This document shows, one piece after another, positions 18,217-26,081 of a stretch of 64,000 nt of DNA (within the stretch, counting starts at the first letter, position 1; every line of letters starts with the position of its first letter). The notes beneath the pieces were generated by a model that worked only from the letters and a program-made list of their open reading frames with translations, was not told the origin of the DNA and searched no databases. The translations under genes and the position numbers were made by a program. Source of the stretch: Winogradskyella sp. PG-2 (GTDB lineage: Bacteria; Bacteroidota; Bacteroidia; Flavobacteriales; Flavobacteriaceae); NCBI RefSeq assembly GCF_000828715.1, contig NZ_AP014583.1, positions 3,222,001 through 3,286,000 of the forward strand. The letters run 5' to 3'.

Positions 18217-19224
18217 TTAACAGAAAAAGAAATAATCAATCATCGATCGCATGTTCTGATTCTTAAAGTAAAGCTTAATGTCTTCTTGTGCTTGCTCATT
18301 TGCAACAGTCACTATACTTTGCGGATGATTGAGTTCTGTTAAATAATCGAAATTTAATAGCTCTTGGTCATAGATGTGCTTCCCAATTTTCTTTGGGTTG
18401 TCACAGATCCAATAAAAAGGGATTTCTAACTGAATCAAAATTTTGGAGAGCGTTTTCCCTTTAGTTCCAGCTCCCCAAATAGCTAATGGACGAGATGCAT
18501 CATAATTTAAATCTAGAAAGTAATGCACTTTTAAATCTAAAAATGAATTTTCTGCATAATGCACATGAGTTCTTGAAGTTCTTGTATTATAATCGCGCCA
18601 ATGGACTAGAACATCATTGCAAGGAATACAAGTATAACCAGCTTTGTAAAACCGAAACGCTAAGTCGTAATCTTCAGGATAACGAGCAGGATTAAAGCCA
18701 TCACAAGCTTCAAAATCATCACGATGGAGCATCCAACATGGCGAAGGAATTACACATTCTTTATAGATTTCAGAATAGTTGCTTCCTGTTTTTGTCAATC
18801 GGTTGAGCCATTTTTCATAACGTGCAAAGCCATCACTCAAACCATCAGCTCTAAAATATTTAACCTGTCCAACGGCAAGACGCATTTTGCCATGTTTCTT
18901 AAGATTATTAAGCATCAATTTTAATCGGTTAGGTGTCATAATATCATCACTATCCATTCTAGTAATGTATTCACCTTTGCAACGCTTGTATGCCGTTTGC
19001 AACGCGCTAATAATTCCAGAGTTATTGTTTTTAAGAGGTTTTATACGATTATCTTGTTTAGAAAAGGTTTTAACAATGGTATAGGAGGTGTCATCAGAAT
19101 TATCATCAACAAAAATAGCTTCCCAATTTGTATAGCTCTGTTTTAAAATAGATTCCATACATTCGGCAATATATTCTTCTGTGTTCTTAAAAGGCACTAA
19201 AATGCTAATGAGAGGTTGTGACAT
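18217..19224 (-). CDS. Family 2 glycosyltransferase
   Basis: 335 residues. GT-A fold start 'PLISILVPFKNTEEYIAECM', nucleotide/metal motif 'RMDSDD' (about residue 96) and later 'YPEDYDLAFRFYKAG' with the ED acid pair. No membrane helix. The last 90 residues contain 'PLAIWGAGTKGKTLSKIL', a Rossmann-like segment found in some GT2 enzymes. Acceptor and sugar unknown. Divergent from the M61 peptidase gene. Confidence 0.85.
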   Translation of the reverse strand: MSQPLISILVPFKNTEEYIAECMESILKQSYTNWEAIFVDDNSDDTSYTIVKTFSKQDNRIKPLKNNNSGIISALQTAYKRCKGEYITRMDSDDIMTPNRLKLMLNNLKKHGKMRLAVGQVKYFRADGLSDGFARYEKWLNRLTKTGSNYSEIYKECVIPSPCWMLHRDDFEACDGFNPARYPEDYDLAFRFYKAGYTCIPCNDVLVHWRDYNTRTSRTHVHYAENSFLDLKVHYFLDLNYDASRPLAIWGAGTKGKTLSKILIQLEIPFYWICDNPKKIGKHIYDQELLNFDYLTELNHPQSIVTVANEQAQEDIKLYFKNQNMRSMIDYFFFC

Positions 19225-19309
19225 GGTGCGAATTTAACAAAACCTTTAGATTTTAAGGGGTAACACATTGTAGATTTGCAAGACTAGTAAAAAAACTAAA
19301 ATTTTAAAC

Positions 19310-21202
19310 ATGAAAAATTATATAGCCATTCTAGGCTTGAGCGTAATTTTGGTAGGTTGTGGACCAACAAAACCAAAAGTGGATGATTTGGCAATTAGTA
19401 ACCCAATTGAAACAGCGATAGATTTAACAGCAGTAGTAGATGATAAAGTGCCAGTAACTATCAATCCTGGTCGTTTTACTTTAGAAACTCTAACCTACAG
19501 ATTACCAAGAATTGTCCAAGGAACTTATTCTATAAGCGATTTTGGAAAATATATAGATGATTTTAAAGCTTTGGATTATGATGGAAATGAAATGGCTTTC
19601 ACTAAAATTGATAGCAATACATGGACAGTTCCTAATGGAACTAAATTAGATAAGATTCAATACTATGTAAATGATACGTTTGATATTGAATCTACTGGTG
19701 GAATAGGTGGCGAGCAACCATTTTCTCCGGCAGGAACTAACATAGAAGAAGATAACTATGTTTTAAATCTACATGGATTTATTGGTTATTTCGATTCTTT
19801 AAAGAACAACCAATACGCTTTAGATGTTACTGCACCAGCTGCATTTATTAGAACTTCAGCTTTAGAGGATAAGGGAATGAAGGCAAGTGAAGATGGAACA
19901 ACGATTACTAGCAGTTATTTTGCACAGCGTTACTTCGATATTACTGATAACCCAATGATGTATGGTAAATTAGATGTTGAAGAATTTATGGTTGGTGATA
20001 TTAAAATTGTGTTGAGTGTATACTCACCAAATAAAGTGCATACAGCTGCAAGTCAAAAAGAGACTGTTTATAAAATGATGCAAGCCCAGAAAGAATATTT
20101 AGGTGATGTAAACACAACACCAAGGTATGATATTTACTTATACTTATCTGATGGTTCTGAGACTGCGCCTAAGGGAATGGGTGCTTTAGAGCACCATACT
20201 TCTACGGTAGTTGTATTGCCTGAATCTTCTAGTAAAGAAGGTTTGGCCGCATCAATTGTAGATGTCGTAGCGCATGAGTTTTTTCATATAGTAACACCGC
20301 TTTCTGTACATTCTGAAGATGTGCATTACTTTGACTATAACAAACCAACATTCTCAAAACATTTATGGATGTATGAAGGTGTAACAGAGTATTTTGCACA
20401 ACATTTTCAAGTGTATGAAGGTTTAGTAGATAATCAAGCTTTTTATAATACTATAATGTCTAAAATAGCGACTTCTAAAAATTTAGATGATGCGATGAGT
20501 TTCACTATAATGAGTGAAAATGTATTAGATGATCCATATGATAAGCAATATTATAATGTTTATATGAAAGGTGCTTTGATAGGCATGTGTATTGATATTT
20601 TAATGAGAAAAGAAAGTGATGGCAACAGAAGTATGTTGTCTTTAATGAAAGAGCTATCTGCAAAATATGGAAAAGAAAAGCCCTTTGTAGATGATAATCT
20701 CATTGCTGAAATTACTGCAATGACATACCCAAGTGTAGGAGAGTTTTTAATGACACATGTAGAAGGAGATATACCAATTAATTATAACAATTTCTTTACA
20801 ATGGCAGGTTTAACTTTAGGAGAATCTGAAGTGGCTACTAACTATATCTTCGCTGGTGGACAAAATATTATTTTTGATGCAGACCAAGAAAAGGGTTTAA
20901 TTAAGTTTTCGCCTATGGCAATAAAGAATTCGTTTTGGAAATCTCAAGGTATCCAAGCGGGTGATATTATTAAAAAGGTAAATGGTGCTGATTTAACATT
21001 AGCAAATGCACAGCAGGTTGTTGGTGGTATGTTTGGATGGCAAGAAGGTCAGGAAATTACTATGGATATAGAACGTAATGGTGAGCCAATGAAAATTGAA
21101 ACTAAATTAACCAAAGCCACTGCGTTGAGTGAATCTTTAGTTGAATCCGAATATGCTACTGATGCTCAAAAGGCTACTAGAAGAGCTTGGTTAAAAGGGT
21201 AA
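19310..21202 (+). CDS. M61-family metallopeptidase lipoprotein with PDZ domain
   Basis: 630 residues. Lipoprotein signal ending LVGC17. The HEFFH zinc site is at residues 322-326, with the third ligand in 'MYEGVTEYFA' about 30 residues on, as in glycyl aminopeptidases of clan MA. A PDZ domain covers roughly 530-610 ('SQGIQAGDIIKKVNG'). Expected to be anchored in the outer or inner membrane facing the periplasm and to trim peptides. Monocistronic, followed by a terminator. Confidence 0.9.
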   Translation: MKNYIAILGLSVILVGCGPTKPKVDDLAISNPIETAIDLTAVVDDKVPVTINPGRFTLETLTYRLPRIVQGTYSISDFGKYIDDFKALDYDGNEMAFTKIDSNTWTVPNGTKLDKIQYYVNDTFDIESTGGIGGEQPFSPAGTNIEEDNYVLNLHGFIGYFDSLKNNQYALDVTAPAAFIRTSALEDKGMKASEDGTTITSSYFAQRYFDITDNPMMYGKLDVEEFMVGDIKIVLSVYSPNKVHTAASQKETVYKMMQAQKEYLGDVNTTPRYDIYLYLSDGSETAPKGMGALEHHTSTVVVLPESSSKEGLAASIVDVVAHEFFHIVTPLSVHSEDVHYFDYNKPTFSKHLWMYEGVTEYFAQHFQVYEGLVDNQAFYNTIMSKIATSKNLDDAMSFTIMSENVLDDPYDKQYYNVYMKGALIGMCIDILMRKESDGNRSMLSLMKELSAKYGKEKPFVDDNLIAEITAMTYPSVGEFLMTHVEGDIPINYNNFFTMAGLTLGESEVATNYIFAGGQNIIFDADQEKGLIKFSPMAIKNSFWKSQGIQAGDIIKKVNGADLTLANAQQVVGGMFGWQEGQEITMDIERNGEPMKIETKLTKATALSESLVESEYATDAQKATRRAWLKG

Positions 21203-21229
21203 AATTTTCTTAGTTTATTATAAAATATG

Positions 21230-21254
21230 AGGCTTCCAATTAGGAAGCCTTATT
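21230..21254. terminator. Hairpin between convergent peptidase genes
   Basis: AGGCTTCC / GGAAGCCT stem with a 5-base loop and T-rich tail, between the M61 gene and the convergent S10-like gene. Confidence 0.8.
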
Positions 21255-21289
21255 TATTTTCTTAGGTAATTAGTGTCTCTATAAGCTTA

Positions 21290-22777
21290 TTAATACTTTG
21301 CTGATTTTCCTTTAGGAAGAGAGCTTTCAATAAAATCTCTTAAATCATCATTAGCTTTAATAAGGTCTTCATTTCTTAAGTACATCATGTGTCCACTTCT
21401 GTAACCTTTAAAAGACATGCGATCTTTCATTTTGCCACTAGGATCTATTTGCCATTGTGAGTATTTAGCAGAGAAATAAGTAGTTGCTCCATCGTAATAA
21501 CCAGATTGTGTCATTATTTTTAAGTATGGGTTCTGTGCCATGGCTTGTCTAAGGTTTTCTCTAGTATTGTCATTAGTTCTGTCCCAATTACCAACATTAC
21601 CAAACACATTATACTTTACATCAGTTTTAAAGCCTAATTCGTTTCTTACATAATAGTTAATAGCGGGCGTAAAGGAATGTAACCAAGAAGTCAATTCTGC
21701 ACTATAGTCTGGACTTGTACCAGTTTCTACCTTGTCTATACCAATATATCTTGAATCTAAACGACCAATAGTCTCACCAGTTGAGTCGCGTAGAAGTTCT
21801 TTCCAGAAGAAACGATTTGGAACATCTAAATTTTGTTGTGCAATTACTTTTTCAGACAAGCCAGAATAATAGCTCATTTTACTCACAAGACCTTCTTTTT
21901 CATAATCTGAAATAGAACCTCCTTTAGCAAGTGCAGGCATTAATCTGTTGATAGCAAAATCCTCGGCTTCAGGCAGTATCTCTAATAAGTCTTTAGATTG
22001 TAATCGCGGAGGTAACATCTTGTGATACCAAGCAGCTGCAGTATAGTATGGTAAATTTAAACTCGATGATAATGGTCCACCAACACGTAATACTTTATAA
22101 TCAGCTGGTGATACCATAATAACTCCATTAAGGTACATCCATTGTCTGTTCTGAAGCTCTAGAGATAAACCCATAACACGCGTTCCACCATAGCTCTCAC
22201 CAATAATATATTTTGGTGATTCCCATCGGTTATGACGTGTGGTAAAGGTATTCATCCAACTTGCTAAATATTTAATGTCTGCATTAACACCAAAGAACAA
22301 TTTGTCATCTGGCATTTTACCATCAGCACCTGCAACCTTTCTAGAGAAACCTGTATTTACGGGGTTTATAAATACAATATCTGCAACATCTAAAATAGAA
22401 TTAGGATTATCCTTTACACCATAAGGTTGCACAGGATATCCTTCATCATCAATTTTTAAAATCTTAGGACCAGTGTAAGCAATATGCATCCATACGGAAG
22501 CAGAACCGGGTCCACCATTAAACGAATAGATGATAGGTCTGTTATTTCCTTTAGCATCATTAGTGCGTTTGTAATATGTGTAATATAAAGAGGCAATCAT
22601 TTTACCTTCTGCATCCCAAACCGGTTGAAAACCAGTTTCTGCTTTATAATTCACTTGTTTTCCCTTTATAGTTACAGAACCATTAGTAATATAAGTTGTA
22701 TCCACAGGAATTTTTAGATCTTGTGAAAAACTAAAGGCAAAGCAAAGTGTAAGGAGTAGTGTGAAACGAAATTTCAT
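21290..22777 (-). CDS. S10-family serine carboxypeptidase-like peptidase, secreted
   Basis: 495 residues with a signal peptide (MKFRFTLLLTLCFAFSFS). The substrate-binding 'SFNGGPGSASVW' and the nucleophile motif GESYGG (Ser195) are typical of S10; the catalytic His is in 'YRSGHMMYLR' near the C-terminus. It probably removes C-terminal residues from peptides in the periplasm or outside. The M61 peptidase next to it, convergently transcribed, suggests a peptide-degrading neighbourhood. Confidence 0.88.
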   Translation of the reverse strand: MKFRFTLLLTLCFAFSFSQDLKIPVDTTYITNGSVTIKGKQVNYKAETGFQPVWDAEGKMIASLYYTYYKRTNDAKGNNRPIIYSFNGGPGSASVWMHIAYTGPKILKIDDEGYPVQPYGVKDNPNSILDVADIVFINPVNTGFSRKVAGADGKMPDDKLFFGVNADIKYLASWMNTFTTRHNRWESPKYIIGESYGGTRVMGLSLELQNRQWMYLNGVIMVSPADYKVLRVGGPLSSSLNLPYYTAAAWYHKMLPPRLQSKDLLEILPEAEDFAINRLMPALAKGGSISDYEKEGLVSKMSYYSGLSEKVIAQQNLDVPNRFFWKELLRDSTGETIGRLDSRYIGIDKVETGTSPDYSAELTSWLHSFTPAINYYVRNELGFKTDVKYNVFGNVGNWDRTNDNTRENLRQAMAQNPYLKIMTQSGYYDGATTYFSAKYSQWQIDPSGKMKDRMSFKGYRSGHMMYLRNEDLIKANDDLRDFIESSLPKGKSAKY

Positions 22778-22799
22778 ATTGTATATATTAAGTTAGGTG

Positions 22800-23258
22800 T
22801 TATATTGTTTCTTGTTGCGCTTTCCATTCTTCGTAGGAAAGAATAGTTTTTACGGGTTTTGATTCTCCTTCTAAAAGACCTATAAACTCTAGGTCGTGTC
22901 CATCAGGATCGCTAAAATAAATTGCTATAGCTGGCATCCAAGCAAATACCATTGGTCTTTCTGTGCCATCGTTTAAGAAATTCCAGAAGTTTAATTTTTT
23001 GTCTTTTAAAAAGTTAACAGACTCGTTGAGTATCCAATCAGGATCACATTGAAAAGCAAAATGTCTAATATCTATTTCATCTTTAGGTTTTTCCCATAAA
23101 CCAAGCATTTGTTGCTTAGGTTGACCTATCCAAAAAAAGGCTGTGCGTCTATCGTCGCGTTTACGGCAAAGTTCTAAACCCAATACATTAGAATAAAAGT
23201 CTATTGAGCGCTCAAGGTTCTCTACAAATAAGTGCGTTTCATAAAGTCCTTTAATCAT
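22800..23258 (-). CDS. VOC (glyoxalase/dioxygenase) superfamily protein
   Basis: 152 residues with two babab modules: 'GLYETHLFVENLERSIDFYSNVLGLEL' (start shown by LFVENLERSIDFYSNVLGL) and 'AIYFSDPDGHDLEFIG', which carries the metal-ligand Glu. This is the layout of glyoxalase I, fosfomycin-resistance proteins and ring-cleaving dioxygenases; the substrate is not clear. It lies 22 bases upstream of the S10 peptidase gene on the same strand. Confidence 0.8.
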   Translation of the reverse strand: MIKGLYETHLFVENLERSIDFYSNVLGLELCRKRDDRRTAFFWIGQPKQQMLGLWEKPKDEIDIRHFAFQCDPDWILNESVNFLKDKKLNFWNFLNDGTERPMVFAWMPAIAIYFSDPDGHDLEFIGLLEGESKPVKTILSYEEWKAQQETI

Positions 23259-23320
23259 GTTATGGTCTTAATTTATAATCTGTTTACCGATGCTTAAAGA
23301 TACAGAATTGAAACGTAATT

Positions 23321-24091
23321 TTAGAAGCCTTCAAAAACACCTAAACCAAATAAAGCAAAATCATACTTTACAGGATCATTTGGGTCTAATCGTCGCAATG
23401 CTTTATCTAATTCTACTAAGGCTTTGCCGTCATTTTGTTTACGTTTTAGAAGTCCAAGTTTGCGTGCAACGTTTCCAGAATGCACATCTAATGGGCAACT
23501 CAATTGAGAAGGCGAGAGGCTTTTCCAAATGCCAAAATCTACACCATTTTTATCGTTACGTACCATCCAACGGAGATACATGTTAATACGTTTGGCTGCA
23601 GAGTTTTTAAGCGGATCACTTACATGTTTTTTGGTACGCTCTAAATGAGGTACTTCAAAGAAAATGGTTTTAAACTCATGGATACTTTGTTGAAGTGAAG
23701 CTGTCTTAGCATGCATAGAAAATACAGCTTCTAGTCCATTATGTGTTTTATAAATATGTTGCAAGCTTTTAATAAACTGCATAAAATCGTCACTGTTAAA
23801 CGTGCGATGTACAAAACCTTGTAAACGCTCTAAATCAGAGTCTTGATGCTGTGTAATAAACTCAAAAGGGGAGTGGTCTAATAGCTCCATCATTTTATTA
23901 GCATTATTAATAATGCTTTTACGATTTCCCCAAGCTATAGTAGCGGTTAAAAAGCCAGCAATTTCTATATCTTCTTTTTTAGAAAACTGATGTGGTATTT
24001 GTATCGGATCACTCTCAATAAATTTTGGATTATTATAGAGTTCTACTTTAGAGTCTAAGAAGTCTTTTAGTTCTGCTTTTTTGAGTTTCAA
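23321..24091 (-). CDS. TIGR02757 family protein
   Basis: 256 residues, all-helical, soluble. The segments 'DPIQIPHQFSKKEDIEIAGF' and 'PLDVHSGNVARKLGLLKRKQ' are typical of TIGR02757 (DUF2400), a Bacteroidota/Spirochaete family distantly related to HhH DNA glycosylases. Function not established. The gene ends the left housekeeping block next to an orphan cassette-type repeat. Confidence 0.85.
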   Translation of the reverse strand: MKLKKAELKDFLDSKVELYNNPKFIESDPIQIPHQFSKKEDIEIAGFLTATIAWGNRKSIINNANKMMELLDHSPFEFITQHQDSDLERLQGFVHRTFNSDDFMQFIKSLQHIYKTHNGLEAVFSMHAKTASLQQSIHEFKTIFFEVPHLERTKKHVSDPLKNSAAKRINMYLRWMVRNDKNGVDFGIWKSLSPSQLSCPLDVHSGNVARKLGLLKRKQNDGKALVELDKALRRLDPNDPVKYDFALFGLGVFEGF

Positions 24092-24230
24092 GGTAAAAAA
24101 TAGTTTAGTAAGTAAAAATAAGAGAACTTTTCTTTAAAATTACGTAGTTCTACGTATTGACTTTCTAACTTAGAAAAACGAACTTCGCTTAACATACGAT
24201 ATCTTCAATTCTAACTGACCATATCTAAGT

Positions 24231-24458
24231 GTTGGTATTTAATTGCCTACGGCACGTAGAATCGCGTTTTCCAAACGCTGCCCTTCTACTAATTACATAC
24301 CAACGCCCACTGTTTGTCGCACCTCGCCAATTTTATGTATATTTAGTCGAGTCTACGAGAACTCCGAAGGATACTACACACAACAGCGTGTATAGCTAAT
24401 GAGGCGCAACAATGGCTTTCCGTGAGGCGCGCCTCACTGCGCCATACACAGTGGGCGT
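24231..24458 (+). repeat. Orphan copy of the ORF-less cassette, inverted relative to the array
   Basis: This is the reverse complement of the 226-bp unit repeated at 44.8-57.7 kb. It starts GTTGGTATTTAATTGCC, includes the 74-bp hairpin, and ends CAGTGGGC. It lies about 20 kb from the array, in the opposite orientation, with no cassette gene attached. The left flank reads AAGTG|TTGG and the right flank GGGCG|TAAAG, so insertion after a single G at a secondary site fits. The promoter-like sequence in it would point right, toward the FISUMP lipoprotein gene. Confidence 0.9.
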
Positions 24459-24514
24459 AAAGCGCAATACCTACCAAAAGTATATCATCACATTTTTTTA
24501 AAATTAATTTAGTT

Positions 24515-24706
24515 TTCATTTAGGAGAATTAAGACTTCAGTTGTTATATATATAACATGTGAAACTTAATATGATTCTATTTGCTCAAAATCTTGTTAGT
24601 CTTGATTTAGTCGAGAGAATTGCTATGAAAAAGAGCTATTAAGTTTTAGGGTTGATTAAATGTTAGTTAGTATAGTGGTTTGTGAAAACAAGCCACTATT
24701 TTTTGT
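24515..24706 (+). other. Remnant of a duplicated unit: leader and terminator without a gene
   Basis: The sequence 'AGGAGAATTAAGACTTCAG' near 24522 and 'TTTTAGGGTTGATT' near 24645 match the leader and trailer of the intact lipoprotein gene at 24780-25508 ('AGGAGAATTAAAAGCTGGG' and 'TTTTTAGGGTTGATT'). Between them only about 100 bases without a good frame remain. It ends in a rho-independent terminator, TAGTGGCTTGT-type stem at 24673-24705 (AGTGGTTTGT / ACAAGCCACT then T6). It looks like a tandem copy whose coding part was deleted. Confidence 0.5.
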
Positions 24707-24779
24707 TTAAAATATGATGAGTTTTAAGGAGAATTAAAAGCTGGGTTGTTCTATATAAAAACACAATAACGATCCTTTT

Positions 24780-25508
24780 ATGAAACAATTACTCCAATTT
24801 ACACTAATTAGCTTAGCTGCCGTATTATTTATAAACTGTTCTGATGATACTGATGATAATAGTCAACAGCAGCTAAGAACAGTTACAGATATAGATGGTA
24901 ATGTTTATAATACTATAGTGATTGGTAACCAAACCTGGATGTTAGAAAATTTAAAGGTTACTACTTTCAAAGACGGTACACCAATTACACAATTCACATT
25001 TGCCGAGCATGGCAATAATTGGGGAAGTTTAAATAACCAAGACGCATTTTATCAATATGCAAATACAGACGATTTAAATAATGCTGTAGATTTTGATATG
25101 CCTTTCGAATATTATGGTGCTATGTATAATCATTTTGCAATAGAAAGCGGGAAATTAGCACCAGAAGGTTGGAGAATTCCTTCGGCACAAGACTTTATGG
25201 AACTGGAAAACTATTTTGCCACTAATGGTTTTTCGGGTAATGAAGCTACAGCATTAAAATCTACTACTGGTTGGTTTGCTTCTAGTGGAAATGGTACTGA
25301 TGCTATTGGCTTTAATGGTTTGCCAAACGGTTATGTGAGTACACCTGGAACACCAACATTTGCTGAAGGTATTTGTACTTGGGCCACTTCAGATTTTAAT
25401 GCTACAAACGCGACAAGAACTGCGGTACAATTATTTGATCAAGAGACTATTTTGTATAGTAATAATGCGATACAAATAGGTGCTGGCGTTCGCTGTATAA
25501 AAAATTAA
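24780..25508 (+). CDS. FISUMP-domain lipoprotein
   Basis: 242 residues with a lipoprotein signal ending INC20. The body is the Fibrobacter succinogenes major paralogous domain: 'VTDIDGNVYNTIVIGNQTWM', 'WRIPSAQDF' near the middle and 'GVRCIKN' at the end. Such proteins are exported and often occur as many paralogues; no enzyme activity is known. It has its own terminator and may have a deleted tandem copy upstream. Confidence 0.85.
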   Translation: MKQLLQFTLISLAAVLFINCSDDTDDNSQQQLRTVTDIDGNVYNTIVIGNQTWMLENLKVTTFKDGTPITQFTFAEHGNNWGSLNNQDAFYQYANTDDLNNAVDFDMPFEYYGAMYNHFAIESGKLAPEGWRIPSAQDFMELENYFATNGFSGNEATALKSTTGWFASSGNGTDAIGFNGLPNGYVSTPGTPTFAEGICTWATSDFNATNATRTAVQLFDQETILYSNNAIQIGAGVRCIKN

Positions 25509-25539
25509 CTATGTTTTTAGGGTTGATTGGTTGGTAAAA

Positions 25540-25572
25540 GGCGGCTTGTTCAAGACCAAGTCGCTTTTTCAT
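25540..25572. terminator. Rho-independent terminator of the FISUMP lipoprotein gene
   Basis: GCGGCTTG / CAAGTCGC stem (with a G-U pair) followed by T5, between convergent genes. Confidence 0.75.
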
Positions 25573-25584
25573 TTTATATAAATA

Positions 25585-25965
25585 TTACTTTACAGCAATC
25601 ATACTAATCTCAACATTTACAAACTTTGGTAAGTTAGCAACTTCTACAGTTTCTCTTGCTGGTGCAGTATCTTCATTAAAATATTGCCCATACACTTCAT
25701 TAATTTGCGAGAAATTATTCATATCGCTAATAAAGATTGAAGTTTTAAAAACATTTTCAAACGTCATATCTGCAGCAGCTAAAACGGCTTTCATGTTTTC
25801 CATTACTTGCTTGGTTTCGGTTTTTATATCATCTAAAACCAATTCCATAGTGTCTGGATGTAAAGCGATTTGACCAGACGTATATAAAGTATTACCTACC
25901 AAAACTGCTTGATTGTATGGTCCTATTGGTGCAGGTGCTTTTGAAGTGTTGATTATTTTTTTCAC
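25585..25965 (-). CDS. ridA: RidA family reactive-intermediate/imine deaminase
   Basis: 126 residues, normal RidA length. 'APAPIGPYNQAVLVGNTLYTSGQ' family start (GPYNQAV) and the catalytic Arg in 'DTAPARETVEV' are present. RidA hydrolyses 2-aminoacrylate and related imines formed by PLP enzymes, protecting the cell. It follows lptD on the same strand after about 115 bases. Confidence 0.92.
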   Translation of the reverse strand: MKKIINTSKAPAPIGPYNQAVLVGNTLYTSGQIALHPDTMELVLDDIKTETKQVMENMKAVLAAADMTFENVFKTSIFISDMNNFSQINEVYGQYFNEDTAPARETVEVANLPKFVNVEISMIAVK

Positions 25966-26081
25966 GTGTGCTGAATTTATTTCAGTATCTCATCCTGCAA
26001 CAGCAGAAATATTAATAAGATTATAGTTCAAATTTAGTTTATTTTTTCAAAAGAAAAGAGTGTATCTATTGCATAGAGAAA

